Origin: Gynuella sunshinyii YC6258 | GTDB lineage: Bacteria; Pseudomonadota; Gammaproteobacteria; Pseudomonadales; Natronospirillaceae | NCBI RefSeq assembly: GCF_000940805.1 | Contig: NZ_CP007142.1 | Span: 4,750,593 to 4,814,592, forward strand | Length of the DNA: 64,000 bases | Direction: 5' to 3' | Part shown: piece by piece, positions 1-8,754 of the stretch | How positions within the stretch are numbered: the first letter of the stretch is position 1 | Layout of the letters: every line of letters begins with the position of its first letter | Translations under genes and position numbers: made by a program | The notes under the pieces: generated by a model | The model's database searches: none | What the model was told of the DNA's origin: nothing | What the model saw: the letters and a program-made list of their open reading frames with translations, nothing else

Positions 1-618
1 ATTCTGCTGGGTCGAAACGAGGAAAAACTGGCACAGGTTTATGATGAAATTGTTCAACAAGGTTATCCTGAGCCCATGATGTATATCCTCGACCTTGCTA
101 CCGCAACCATCGATGACTATCAGACTCTGGCTCGTGCTGTCGAGGAAGAACTGGAACAGCTTGATGTATTATTACTGAATGCAGCCATCCTCGGGCAGAG
201 GTCGCCCATCTCCAGCTTCAAACCAGAAATCTGGCAGCAGACGATGAAAACCAATGTCGATAGCTGTTTCTATCTGTGTCGCTACCTCTTGCCATCAATA
301 CAGAAAAGTGAGTCAGGCAGAGTTTTGTTTACGTCATCGTCTGTTGGTAGAACTGGCCGAGCCTACTGGGGTGCTTACGCGGTATCAAAATTCGCAGTGG
401 AAGGACTCATGCAGACCCTGGCAGATGAACTCGAAAACATCTCGACCATCAGAGTCAACAGCATCAACCCCAAAGGTACCCAAAGCGCTATGCGGGCACA
501 GGCCTACCCTGCCGAAAACCCTCAAACGATAAAGTCCCCCGAGCAATTGACGCCTCTGTATTTGTATTTGATGTCAAAACACAGTCAGCACATCCATGGG
601 CAAATGATTGACTACTAA
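1..618 (+). CDS. yciK: YciK-type SDR oxidoreductase (5' partial)
   Basis: The frame is open from the first base, so the N-terminal Rossmann glycine motif lies outside the window. What remains is a short-chain dehydrogenase/reductase: an LNAA motif (the SDR NNAG equivalent), a TSSSVG catalytic-Ser segment, the YAVSK active site (Tyr/Lys), and a SINPKGT segment after the active site, where relatives usually read NPGGT. The GRAYWGAYAVSKFAVEG stretch and the C-terminal PLYLYLMS are typical of YciK rather than generic SDRs. The substrate is unknown in the family. yciK is often found close to rluB and scpAB, as here. A strong terminator follows it. Confidence 0.85.
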   Translation: MLLGRNEEKLAQVYDEIVQQGYPEPMMYILDLATATIDDYQTLARAVEEELEQLDVLLLNAAILGQRSPISSFKPEIWQQTMKTNVDSCFYLCRYLLPSIQKSESGRVLFTSSSVGRTGRAYWGAYAVSKFAVEGLMQTLADELENISTIRVNSINPKGTQSAMRAQAYPAENPQTIKSPEQLTPLYLYLMSKHSQHIHGQMIDY

Positions 619-764
619 GCTTGCTTCTATTTGGCAAAATATTGCCGGTTTAATGACTCTCCATCTTATACGCATTACTAAAAGTCAATAATTTGTCGAA
701 AAAAACCGGCTAATTACTTTCTTTTCAGCAGGCCAATAACTGCCGGCTCCTCACCCAAAATCGG

Positions 765-792
765 AAACATTGCCGCATATGGCAATGTTTTT
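765..792 (+). terminator. Intrinsic terminator after yciK
   Basis: A perfect 10-bp stem (AAACATTGCC / GGCAATGTTT) with a 6-nt loop is followed by a short T run. It lies 150 bp after the yciK stop and before the diguanylate cyclase gene. The stem starts with AAA, so it could also act weakly in the other direction. The rest of the 299-bp gap shows no gene; a distant 8-bp inverted repeat (644-651 / 703-710) is of doubtful meaning. Confidence 0.75.
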
Positions 793-917
793 CCGTCTTT
801 TTTCGTCTTTTACCTGCAAACTTATAGAAGATCCGAACAGATTCGTTGATTGGCATGATTCTGGCTCTACTCATACACAATAGCTTCACACTTTATATTG
901 CTGTTGGAGACGGGTTA

Positions 918-1862
918 ATGAGTACCAACTTTCAGCCACCAGTTTCAATTAATGAACAAAAAACGCTGTTTCCCAAGATCGACCAGGGAAGTTCTGTTGA
1001 ACTGGGGAGCATTACCAAATCAGATGCCCTTCGCGATCTTCGTCTCCGCATGAGCCTGTTGTTGCAAACAACTCTGGATACTGAGCGGCTAGTCCGGATT
1101 GTTTATGAAGAAATCTGTAAAGCAGTCGAGGTACACGGTATCAACTACCGCTACCCAGGTATGCAAATCAGTATTATGGTCGGCCGTCAAAATCAACACA
1201 AAGTCACTTATCGGCTGACCGCAAATGAAGACACCTACGGGGAAATTGTATTCTGCCGCAGCCGTCGCTTCAAAGAAGAAGAGCTGATGGTGCTGGAGTC
1301 ATTGCTCGACTTGTTTATTTATCCACTCAAAAACAGCCTGCAATACCGCCGAGCTCTCGCCTGCGCATTAACAGACTCACTGACTGGTGTGGGCAACCGG
1401 CAAGCGCTGATGAAAACATTACAAAGGGAACTCGACCTGGCAGACCGCCATAGCCTGGAGTTGTCTATTCTGATGATTGACATCGATAACTTCAAAGCAA
1501 TCAACGACGACCATGGTCACCTCACCGGAGATACGGTATTGAAAAAGGCGGCTCAGAATATTGTGAATGTCATCCGCTCCTCAGACATGTGTTTTCGCTT
1601 TGGCGGAGAAGAGTTTGTTGTGATATTGAGCAATACCGGAGTAGAGCAGGCACAGGTTATAGGTAAACGGATCAATGAAAGCATCAGTGAGGGTATTGAA
1701 GCAGGCATCCATAAAAATCCCATCACCGTCAGCATAGGTGCGGCTTTGCTGCAAACCGGCATGGATATCGAGAAATTACTGCAATCGGCTGATGATGCCA
1801 TGTATATCGCCAAAGCAACCGGTAAAAACAAAACCATAATTGCCAAAGAGTTGGTTTCCTGA
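918..1862 (+). CDS. GGDEF diguanylate cyclase
   Basis: Cytoplasmic protein predicted to make cyclic di-GMP from two GTP. The C-terminal half (about residues 147-314) is a full GGDEF domain: DSLTGVGNR, DIDNFKAIND, and an intact GGEEF active-site loop (residues 229-233). An RSSD sequence (220-223), spaced as in the RxxD product-inhibition site, suggests feedback control by c-di-GMP. Residues about 40-140 look like a GAF-type sensory domain, and there are no membrane segments. An in-frame ATG at 846 exists, but the ATG at 918 has a GGAG-type ribosome site just upstream, giving 314 residues. It is monocistronic, with TatD encoded downstream. The input signal cannot be read from sequence. Confidence 0.85.
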   Translation: MSTNFQPPVSINEQKTLFPKIDQGSSVELGSITKSDALRDLRLRMSLLLQTTLDTERLVRIVYEEICKAVEVHGINYRYPGMQISIMVGRQNQHKVTYRLTANEDTYGEIVFCRSRRFKEEELMVLESLLDLFIYPLKNSLQYRRALACALTDSLTGVGNRQALMKTLQRELDLADRHSLELSILMIDIDNFKAINDDHGHLTGDTVLKKAAQNIVNVIRSSDMCFRFGGEEFVVILSNTGVEQAQVIGKRINESISEGIEAGIHKNPITVSIGAALLQTGMDIEKLLQSADDAMYIAKATGKNKTIIAKELVS

Positions 1863-1943
1863 GCCGATTGATATCGGTTCAGCATTGACGCTTCAGGGCA
1901 TATCACCTATAACAGCGCGATTTTAGCTGACAGTCGTTGATTC

Positions 1944-2747
1944 ATGAGCAAGCGTAAACCGATACCCATATTGAACCAGGCAATCATAGAAACCCATTGC
2001 CATCTGGATTACTTAAAAAACTCCGAACTGGAAACTGTGCTCGAACAAGCTTTCAATGTTGGAATTGAAAGCATTGTGACAATTGCCACAGAGCCGGACA
2101 ATCTCGCCGTTGTCCTGGATATTGCCAATCGTTTCCATCAGGTTTATTGCACTCAGGGCATTCACCCCCACGAAGCAGAAAAGTTTACTCCACAAACACT
2201 TAGCACCATTCGTGACAACAGCCACCATGCCAAAGTAGTTGCCATTGGGGAAATCGGACTCGATTATTATTACGATCATGCTGATCGTGCGGTCCAGCGG
2301 AAAGTGTTTGAAACCCAACTGGCGATTGCCAGTGAACTTCAACTACCGGTGGTCATTCACACCCGCGAAGCTGACGATGACACGCTCGCGATATTAAAGA
2401 ACTTTTCCACCAAGCTGCCACGCAAAGGCGTGATACACAGTTTCACCTCTGGTCTGAAACTGGCGGAATTCTGTCTGTCAGAAGGTTTTCATTTGGGCTT
2501 TAACGGCATACTGACGTTCAACAAAGCCGAAAATGTAAGAGAAATTCTGCGTGCTACCCCGGTTACTCAAATGCTGGTGGAAACGGACGCTCCATATTTG
2601 ACGCCAGTGCCTTACCGGGGAGTTACCAACGAGCCCAAGTACCTGCCGTTTATTCTGGAAAGAATGGCACAGGAGAAAAATATTGAAGTTGGCAGTTTAA
2701 CCCGCCAACTGACTGAGAATGCCCGCTCGCTATTTCAAATCAACTAA
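1944..2747 (+). CDS. TatD-family metal-dependent DNase/hydrolase
   Basis: TIM-barrel amidohydrolase-like protein of 267 residues, the usual length for TatD/YjjV. Metal ligands are visible in order: HCH near residue 18-20 (family HxH), GEIGLDYYYD with the bridging Glu, VIHTRE (His), IHSFTSG (His) and ETDAPYL (Asp). TatD proteins are 3'-5' exonucleases acting on DNA or RNA, linked to repair of oxidative damage and DNA quality control. It appears to have its own promoter and faces the convergent sirtuin gene, whose stop lies 8 bp beyond. Which TatD paralogue it represents (TatD, YcfH or YjjV) is uncertain; the sequence looks closest to YjjV. Confidence 0.85.
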   Translation: MSKRKPIPILNQAIIETHCHLDYLKNSELETVLEQAFNVGIESIVTIATEPDNLAVVLDIANRFHQVYCTQGIHPHEAEKFTPQTLSTIRDNSHHAKVVAIGEIGLDYYYDHADRAVQRKVFETQLAIASELQLPVVIHTREADDDTLAILKNFSTKLPRKGVIHSFTSGLKLAEFCLSEGFHLGFNGILTFNKAENVREILRATPVTQMLVETDAPYLTPVPYRGVTNEPKYLPFILERMAQEKNIEVGSLTRQLTENARSLFQIN

Positions 2748-2755
2748 GTTTCAAG

Positions 2756-3457
2756 TCAACTAATTTCCAGCCAGCGTTGGCATACCTTGGGAACTGCCTC
2801 ACCCGCACGCTCCTGGTAATATTCAAAGCCCGCCGGACGATTGCGCATATTCAGCGCAATCACTACTTTTTCGGCATGTGCAGGAGCCAGGTGTATCAGA
2901 CTGGCTGCCGGCTCAACTTCCAGTGAGGTTCCAACCACCATGATCTTGTCTGCCTGACTGATCAGTTCCGCAGCCTCTGACAAGCCGGAAACAATTTCTC
3001 CGAACCAGACGATATGAGGACGCAACTGACTGCCAAGTTCGCAGTGATCCCCCAGCTCAATAGCTTTACTGCCAACCTCATAAACCAGACTCTCATCCAC
3101 CGTACTTCGCGCCTTAGTCAACTCTCCATGCAGATGCAGCACAATACTTGAACCTGCCCGTTCATGCAGATTATCGACGTTTTGAGTAATGACGAACACA
3201 TCATAGGCCTGCTCCAGACCCGCAATGGCAAGATGTGCCGGATTGGGCTGCACGGTGCCGAGCTGTTGGCGCCGTTCATTATAAAAACGCAGCACCAGTT
3301 CAGGATTACGTAACCAGGCATCGGGCGTTGCCACATCATATATCGAGTGGTTTTCCCATAAGCCATCTGAATCTCTGAATGTTTTCAAACCACTTTCGGC
3401 ACTAATGCCTGCACCAGAAAACACAACAACTTTCTGGCGCTCAATATTGTCAGTCAA
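2756..3457 (-). CDS. cobB: NAD-dependent protein deacylase (sirtuin, CobB-like)
   Basis: Removes acyl groups from protein lysines using NAD. Visible are GAGISAESG (NAD pocket), TQNVDNLHERAG and the catalytic His in HLHGEL (His110). The FYNERR segment has the Tyr-x-x-Arg pair (Y59, R62) that in E. coli CobB binds the carboxylate of succinyl-lysine, so desuccinylation is likely. The four zinc cysteines expected between about residues 115 and 145 are reduced to one (Cys139). I place the start at the TTG at 3457, preceded by a GAGAGGG ribosome site. A longer frame to 3640 would overlap pdxH deeply and adds unrelated sequence. It lies 22 bp after the pdxH stop, so the two are probably cotranscribed. 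Confidence 0.83.
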   Translation of the reverse strand: MTDNIERQKVVVFSGAGISAESGLKTFRDSDGLWENHSIYDVATPDAWLRNPELVLRFYNERRQQLGTVQPNPAHLAIAGLEQAYDVFVITQNVDNLHERAGSSIVLHLHGELTKARSTVDESLVYEVGSKAIELGDHCELGSQLRPHIVWFGEIVSGLSEAAELISQADKIMVVGTSLEVEPAASLIHLAPAHAEKVVIALNMRNRPAGFEYYQERAGEAVPKVCQRWLEIS

Positions 3458-3479
3458 TGGTCCTACCCTCTCAAAAAAG

Positions 3480-4121
3480 CTACGGCTGAAGTCTGTCGAT
3501 CTGCCACTGCCCGGTTTCATCTTTACTGTACATGAAACGATCATGCAGACGATTACCGCCACCTTGCCAGAATTCGATTTCTGTAGCCTCAACACGATAA
3601 CCACCCCAAAAGGATGGCAGCGGGATATCCCCTTCAGCAAACCTGGCTTTCATTTGTGCAAATGCCTGTTCAAGCATTTTACGACCGGAAATCTTCTGAC
3701 TCTGATGAGATGTCCAGGCTGCAATCCGACTCTCTCTTGGCCTGGAAAGAAAATAAGCAGTGGTTTCCGTTACAGACAGCTGCCGGGCACGTCCGTAGAT
3801 AATTACCTGACGCTCCAGCGGCACCCAGCCAAAATGCAGACAGACATTAGGGTTGTGCTCTATCTCTCTGGCCTTCCGGCTCCCCAGGTTGGTATAAAAC
3901 ACAAACCCCCGCTGATCAAAATGTTTCAACAATACGATGCGCTGGCTGGGACGACCATCCGGCCCCACAGTCGCCATACACATGGCCGTCGGATCTGTGT
4001 TGACTTTGGCCTTTACTGAATCTTTGAACCAGGCTTCAAACTGATCAATCGGGTCCGCAAGCAGATTTTCTCTGCGAAGCCCGCCCTGCAGGTACTCTCT
4101 TCTGATATCACTTAGATCCAC
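3480..4121 (-). CDS. pdxH: Pyridoxamine 5'-phosphate oxidase
   Basis: FMN-dependent oxidase converting pyridoxine/pyridoxamine 5'-phosphate to pyridoxal 5'-phosphate, the last step of vitamin B6 synthesis and salvage. The 213-residue length matches the family. Diagnostic segments are MCMATVGPDGRPSQRIVLLK, FYTNLGSRKAREIEHNP (FMN binding), FLSRPRESRIAAWTS, PSFWGGYRV and the C-terminal NRLHDRF with the substrate-binding Arg/His. It is followed by the sirtuin gene on the same strand; its promoter must lie in the 92-bp divergent gap shared with the redoxin gene. Confidence 0.95.
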   Translation of the reverse strand: MDLSDIRREYLQGGLRRENLLADPIDQFEAWFKDSVKAKVNTDPTAMCMATVGPDGRPSQRIVLLKHFDQRGFVFYTNLGSRKAREIEHNPNVCLHFGWVPLERQVIIYGRARQLSVTETTAYFLSRPRESRIAAWTSHQSQKISGRKMLEQAFAQMKARFAEGDIPLPSFWGGYRVEATEIEFWQGGGNRLHDRFMYSKDETGQWQIDRLQP

Positions 4122-4213
4122 AATTACCTTCCATTCCCCATGTCACTGCGTGACTATACTGGTATCATCGCCGAAGTACAGATCCGTTGCTAAACTTCTG
4201 ATGAGGTATTTCT

Positions 4214-4768
4214 ATGGCACTTACCCCTTCCACAATGGCCCCTCTGGGGAGTATTGCTCCAGACTTCAAATTACCGGACGGCCAGGGTCGGCATGTTAGT
4301 TTGTCTGAGGCCACCCGTGAAAACGGTTTGTTGGTCGTATTCATGTGTAATCACTGCCCATTCGTCAAACATATCGCCGGCTTTCTTGAACCCTTACACC
4401 AAAAACTGGCGGACATGAACATCGGGATGGTGGCGATCAATGCCAATGATATTACTGATTATCCAGAAGATGCTCCGGACAAAATGGTGGCTGTATCCGA
4501 AGAGCACGGATTCACCTTTCCTTATCTTTATGACGAATCCCAGGCGGTAGCCAGAGGTTACGATGCTGCCTGCACACCGGATTTCTTCTTGTATGATCAG
4601 GATCTGAAATTATTTTACCGCGGTCAACTTGATAACAGTCGCCCGGGGAATGGCAATCCGATTACCGGGAAAGATCTGTTGGAAGCGGCCCAGGCCATAG
4701 TCAGTAAAACCGTCTACTCAGGTGCTCAAAATCCAAGTGTGGGTTGTAACATCAAGTGGAAAGAATAA
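4214..4768 (+). CDS. Thioredoxin-like redoxin (AhpC/TSA fold)
   Basis: 184-residue cytoplasmic protein of the thioredoxin-like AhpC/TSA superfamily. It has the N-terminal PDFKLPDG motif, a CNHC redox motif (Cys45, Cys48) followed by PFVKH, and the cis-proline region ACTPDFFLYD. This CNHCPFVKH class is widespread and often annotated as thioredoxin family or peroxiredoxin-like; its substrate is not established. There is no signal peptide. It is divergent from pdxH and convergent with rluB. Confidence 0.75.
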   Translation: MALTPSTMAPLGSIAPDFKLPDGQGRHVSLSEATRENGLLVVFMCNHCPFVKHIAGFLEPLHQKLADMNIGMVAINANDITDYPEDAPDKMVAVSEEHGFTFPYLYDESQAVARGYDAACTPDFFLYDQDLKLFYRGQLDNSRPGNGNPITGKDLLEAAQAIVSKTVYSGAQNPSVGCNIKWKE

Positions 4769-4775
4769 AGACGAA

Positions 4776-4804
4776 AACAAAAAAATAAGGAGGGTCATGC
4801 CCTC
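4776..4804 (-). terminator. Terminator after rluB
   Basis: Read on the minus strand, a GAGGG/CCCTC stem with a 5-nt loop is followed by a T-rich run (7 consecutive T). It sits six bases past the rluB stop codon and would end the scpA-scpB-rluB transcript. The same hairpin separates it from the convergent redoxin gene. Confidence 0.65.
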
Positions 4805-4810
4805 TCTTAT

Positions 4811-5665
4811 CTACTTGCTCACATGTCGACGCGTTCTCTGGCGATTGCTTTGACGTTTGAGACGATCATTTTTACCGGAAAATAACGATGCCCAGGGTTT
4901 GGAAGGCAAACCTACAGACTGGGCCAGCAAGTCCACAGCCTTCTTATCCATTTCCTTCCAGGTACCGGCACGAACATCAGGATCCATAAACACACTTCCA
5001 TAACGTACACGCTTCAAACGCGACACCTGCACTCCCTGACTTTCCCATAACCGTCGAACTTCACGATTACGACCTTCCATGATCACCACGTGATACCAAA
5101 CATTGGCACCACGGCCACCGAACTCCTGAATATCCGTAAAGCGGGCGACACCGTCTTCCAGCTGAACACCTTCATGCATGCGCTGAATCATGTCGATATT
5201 AACGTCACCCAGCACCCTGACAGCGTATTCTCTTTCAACATTACTGGAAGGATGCATCAGTGTGTTGGCCAGCTCACCGTCATTAGTAAACAACAACAGA
5301 CCACTGGTATTGATATCCAGCCGCCCAACCGCCACCCAACGTTCACCGGGAACCTTCGGCAGATGATCAAATACCGTTGGTCGTCCATCCGGATCTTTGC
5401 GGGAACAAACTTCCCCCTCCGGTTTGTTATATATCAACACGCGACGAACGCTTTTTCTGGCCACGGAGGGAATTGGGCGACCGTCCAGTGAAATCGTATC
5501 TTCACTGCCCGCCCGATCTCCCAGACGAGCCAGTACGCCATTAAGCAATACCCGACCATCAGTAATAGCCTGCTCCATTTCCCGCCGGGAACCCAATCCG
5601 GCACTGGCCAGAATTTTTTGCAGCTTTTCGGTGGAATTACTGCTGTTTTCAGTCTTCTGTTTCAT
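4811..5665 (-). CDS. rluB: 23S rRNA pseudouridine(2605) synthase RluB
   Basis: Makes the conserved pseudouridine 2605 in helix 93 region of 23S rRNA. An S4-like RNA-binding domain (KLQKILASAGLGSRREMEQAI) lies at about residues 14-60. The RsuA/RluB catalytic domain follows with VGRLDINTSGLLLFTNDGEL carrying the catalytic Asp and EGRNREVRRLWE. The C-terminus is Lys/Arg rich, a common rRNA-binding tail. The start overlaps the end of scpB by 17 bp, so the genes are translationally linked, an arrangement common in gammaproteobacteria. Confidence 0.92.
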   Translation of the reverse strand: MKQKTENSSNSTEKLQKILASAGLGSRREMEQAITDGRVLLNGVLARLGDRAGSEDTISLDGRPIPSVARKSVRRVLIYNKPEGEVCSRKDPDGRPTVFDHLPKVPGERWVAVGRLDINTSGLLLFTNDGELANTLMHPSSNVEREYAVRVLGDVNIDMIQRMHEGVQLEDGVARFTDIQEFGGRGANVWYHVVIMEGRNREVRRLWESQGVQVSRLKRVRYGSVFMDPDVRAGTWKEMDKKAVDLLAQSVGLPSKPWASLFSGKNDRLKRQSNRQRTRRHVSK

Positions 5666-7079
5666 TATCGTCCTGTTGTTCTTCAGCCTCTGCCAGCAAT
5701 TTTGCCTGTGCTGCCAGTTTAGCCTGAATAATTGCTATTTTTTCGTCTTCGCTCAGATTTTCGGCATCCATTACCGGAGGATCGGGCTGAAAAGACATCG
5801 TTTCGTCATCTGGCAGGATAGATTCTGCCTGCTCAGGGACCACATCAGCCTCTGCCATCGTTTTTGATTCGATACTGGTTTCTTGTTCTGTATCAACATC
5901 TTCTGCGGATTCCTCATCTTCCTTCAGCGAAGCTCTCTGAGCAGCAAGCATCTGCTCAAAAGCCATGTTTACGCTATCCATTGCTGCAAGTTCGTTGCTC
6001 AATTCTTGATCAATGTAGCTTTGCTCTTCACTGACTGCGGCAGCGGCTTTCATTTCATTGACGGCTTTATCAAAATCACTGGTCTCATCTGCGTCACTCT
6101 CATCACCCGCCAGATCCAACTCTGGATTAATATCGTCGAGATCCTTGATTTCAGAGAGGCTTGGCAATTCGGTCAGGGATTTAAGGCCAAAATAATCAAG
6201 AAATTCACGGGTCGTGGCATACATGGCCGGACGACCAGGAACATCGCGATGACCAACGACTCTGATCCAGTCTCGTTCCTGCAATGATTTTACGATCTGA
6301 GTACTGACAGACACGCCTCTGACATCCTCAATCTCTCCCCGCGTAATCGGCTGCCGATAAGCAATCAGCGCTAAGGTTTCAAGTGTGGCACGGGTATAAC
6401 GCTGAGGCCTTTCATCCCATAAACGTTGAACATATTCACCGGTTCGTACATTGGTCTGAAAACGCCAGCCTGATTTCACTTCAACCAGGTTAACCCCTCG
6501 CTCCCGATATTCAATGGCCAGCTGTTGCAAACAAAACTGCAAACATTTTCTGGAAGGCAATTGTTCGGCATCGAACAGTGTCAGCATACGCTCCAGGGAC
6601 AATGGTTTGCCATGCGCAAATACTGCCGCTTCAAGGATCGGAGTCAAATATTCAGGGGTATAACCTTGCCAGTCCTGCTCAGATAAAGATTGCTCATCAA
6701 TCAATTCTTCGGTTTGATCCACTTCTGGCTCTATGTCTTTCGCCGGCACAGTAAGGATTTCCTCAGCCGTCACTTCCTCGGCCGACAAACCATCCATCGC
6801 CTGCAAAGCCGCCAGCTCATCAGCAATATCAACATCGGATTCCGGTGCTTCCAGATCAACACCATCCAGCAGTGCCAGTTCATCCAGATCACTGGTCTCC
6901 GGCATGACATCAGCAAACAGCTCCTGTCCATCCAAAGCCGCCAGTTCGGATAACTCCTGTTCTTCAGCCTGCATCTCCTCCGTCTGAAGCCCGGTCTGAT
7001 CTGTTGCCGGCTCTGGATTCACAGAGGATTGATCATGATTTTGAGGATTATTCGGATTGTTCATATTCACCGGATTCAT
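5649..7079 (-). CDS. scpB: Segregation and condensation protein B, with long acidic extensions
   Basis: Winged-helix subunit of the SMC-ScpAB condensin-like complex. The conserved core is about residues 139-310 (LEAAVFAHGKPLSLERM, TLETLALIAYRQPITRGEIEDVRGV, GRPAMYATTREFLDYFGL). It is flanked by an unusual acidic N-terminal region of about 138 residues and an acidic C-terminal tail of about 165 residues, giving 476 residues in place of roughly 180-300. The N-terminal part repeats a short ELAALDG-like motif (45-51, 67-73, 89-97), with a fourth copy in the tail. The first ATG (7079) overlaps scpA by 32 bp; an ATG at 7064 is equally possible. No smc gene is in the window. Confidence 0.88.
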   Translation of the reverse strand: MNPVNMNNPNNPQNHDQSSVNPEPATDQTGLQTEEMQAEEQELSELAALDGQELFADVMPETSDLDELALLDGVDLEAPESDVDIADELAALQAMDGLSAEEVTAEEILTVPAKDIEPEVDQTEELIDEQSLSEQDWQGYTPEYLTPILEAAVFAHGKPLSLERMLTLFDAEQLPSRKCLQFCLQQLAIEYRERGVNLVEVKSGWRFQTNVRTGEYVQRLWDERPQRYTRATLETLALIAYRQPITRGEIEDVRGVSVSTQIVKSLQERDWIRVVGHRDVPGRPAMYATTREFLDYFGLKSLTELPSLSEIKDLDDINPELDLAGDESDADETSDFDKAVNEMKAAAAVSEEQSYIDQELSNELAAMDSVNMAFEQMLAAQRASLKEDEESAEDVDTEQETSIESKTMAEADVVPEQAESILPDDETMSFQPDPPVMDAENLSEDEKIAIIQAKLAAQAKLLAEAEEQQDDNETED

Positions 7080-7959
7080 TTTCTGTGATCGCGTCAGTTT
7101 TCGCTTTCACATGGATGGGACCAAAAATTTCATGCTGCAACAGTTCTACCAGACCTTCTTTACACAGCTCCATAACTGCTAGAAATGTCACAACCACTCC
7201 AAGCTTGCCTTCGGCTGGCTTAAACAGGCTGACAAAAGGCACAAAGGCACGATCTCGCAAACGGTCAAGTACTTCAGACATCCGTTCACGAGTGGACAGG
7301 GTTTCACGCGAAATCTGATGGTCGATAAACATGTCTGCACGCAGCAATATTTCCCGGAATGCCAACACCAGCTCACGCATTTCTATATCCTGATATACCA
7401 CCTGGGTGTTGTGATCGGAACGGGAACTCTCCCGGGTAAAAAAGTCGCGGCCTTCACGATATACCTGATCCAGATCTTCAGCCGCCTGCTTGAATTGCTC
7501 ATATTCCTGCAACCGACGAATGAGCTCAGCTCTTGGATCCTCTTCGTCTTCCTCCCCCTCTTCCGTATTCCGGGGTAGCAATATTCGGGACTTAATCTCT
7601 GCCAGCATGGCTGCCATTACCAGATAATCAGCGGCCAACTCAAGATTCAGAGACCGCATCAGTTCCACGTACTCCATGTACTGACGGGTAATCTCAAACA
7701 CATTGATCTCTAGTACATCGAGGTTTTGTTTCTTGATCAGATACAGCAACAAATCCAACGGACCCTCAAAAGCATCCAGAAATACTTCCAAAGCATCAGG
7801 AGGAATATAAAGATCCAGTGGCAACTGCGTCATGGTTTTGCCGGAAACAACCGCAAACGGCATCTCCTGCTGAAGCTGGCGGGCCATCTCCCGGGCTTCT
7901 GTCAGGCCGACTCCGCTTTCTTCCACTGTCTCGGGACTTTGCGATTCCAATTCTGTCAT
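7048..7959 (-). CDS. scpA: Segregation and condensation protein A
   Basis: Kleisin subunit that bridges SMC heads together with ScpB. The family core begins near residue 58 (VFLDAFEGPLDLLLYLIKKQNLD), continues with ITRQYMEYV and AADYLVMAAMLAEIKSRILLP, and ends in the winged-helix region FVALLELxKEG-like sequence (FLAVMELCKEGLVEL). It has an N-terminal extension of about 55 residues, which is common in gammaproteobacterial ScpA. Its 3' end overlaps scpB. A 162-bp gap without an obvious gene separates it from yciO, so it probably has its own promoter there. Confidence 0.92.
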   Translation of the reverse strand: MTELESQSPETVEESGVGLTEAREMARQLQQEMPFAVVSGKTMTQLPLDLYIPPDALEVFLDAFEGPLDLLLYLIKKQNLDVLEINVFEITRQYMEYVELMRSLNLELAADYLVMAAMLAEIKSRILLPRNTEEGEEDEEDPRAELIRRLQEYEQFKQAAEDLDQVYREGRDFFTRESSRSDHNTQVVYQDIEMRELVLAFREILLRADMFIDHQISRETLSTRERMSEVLDRLRDRAFVPFVSLFKPAEGKLGVVVTFLAVMELCKEGLVELLQHEIFGPIHVKAKTDAITENESGEYEQSE

Positions 7960-8121
7960 AGACAGGTGTTATTCCAAGAAAATAAAACGGGGGATTATAG
8001 CGGGTTATTGTCGCCAGTTAATACCATCACTAATCATCCACCAATAATTACCAGGCAAAACAAACTTCACCCGACCTGGAAACCCCGGACTGTCACCAGA
8101 GAGGACACAGCCAGTGACGAC

Positions 8122-8745
8122 TCAGAATAAAAATGGAGATACATCACCTGAGCCCTTACGGATGATCTCAGGAACCTCATCCAGCAAACTCACGATAGTA
8201 GTCGATTCGATACCACAGTAACCACCGTCAATTACCAAATCCAGCTGATGCTCCAGCAAATCCCGTATCTCCCAGGGCTCCACCATCGGCTCAGTCTCTC
8301 CTGGCAGAATCAATGAGGTACTCATCAATGGTTCTCCCAGTTCCGCCAGCAAAGCCTGAGTGATCGGATGATCGGGGATACGCAGTCCAATGGTTTTTTT
8401 CTTCGGATGCATCAATCGACGAGGAACTTCTTTGGATGCTTCCAGGATGAAAGTATAAGGCCCGGGAGTATTATTCTTAATCATACGAAATGCGGCATTA
8501 TCCACCCGGGAGTAATTGGCCAGCTCAGACAGATCCTTACATACCAACGTCAAATGGTGTTTATCATCAATGCGGCGAATCTCGCGGATACGCTCAAGCG
8601 CATTCTTGTTGGCAATCTGACAGCCCAGTCCATAGCCTGAATCTGTCGGATACGCTGCCACGCCACCAGCACGAATAATCTCGGCAGCCTGAGAAACCAG
8701 TCGCGGCTGCGGGTTGTCCGGATGTATTGCAAAATATTGACTCAT
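8122..8745 (-). CDS. yciO: YciO/Sua5-family L-threonylcarbamoyladenylate synthase-like protein
   Basis: 207 residues of the YrdC/Sua5 fold. GGVAAYPTDSGYGLGC corresponds to the nucleotide-binding start, followed by KHHLTLVCKDLSELANY, NNTPGPYTFILEA, RRLMHPKKKTIGLRIPDH and the C-terminal STTIVSL and RKGSGDVSPF. The YciO subgroup resembles TsaC/Sua5, which make threonylcarbamoyl-AMP for t6A tRNA modification; the cellular role of YciO itself is less certain. It lies 9 bp after rnm, so the two form an operon, as in E. coli. Confidence 0.87.
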   Translation of the reverse strand: MSQYFAIHPDNPQPRLVSQAAEIIRAGGVAAYPTDSGYGLGCQIANKNALERIREIRRIDDKHHLTLVCKDLSELANYSRVDNAAFRMIKNNTPGPYTFILEASKEVPRRLMHPKKKTIGLRIPDHPITQALLAELGEPLMSTSLILPGETEPMVEPWEIRDLLEHQLDLVIDGGYCGIESTTIVSLLDEVPEIIRKGSGDVSPFLF

Positions 8746-8754
8746 ACTCTTCCT

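Noticed and set aside
644-710. Inverted repeat GCCGGTTT / AAACCGGC after yciK
   Set aside because: Arms are 51 bp apart and only 8 bp long in AT-rich DNA; a clear terminator lies further on. Chance is likely.
3405-4019. Plus-strand frame opposite the sirtuin and pdxH genes
   Set aside because: Runs antisense through pdxH, a certain gene; composition is not protein-like.
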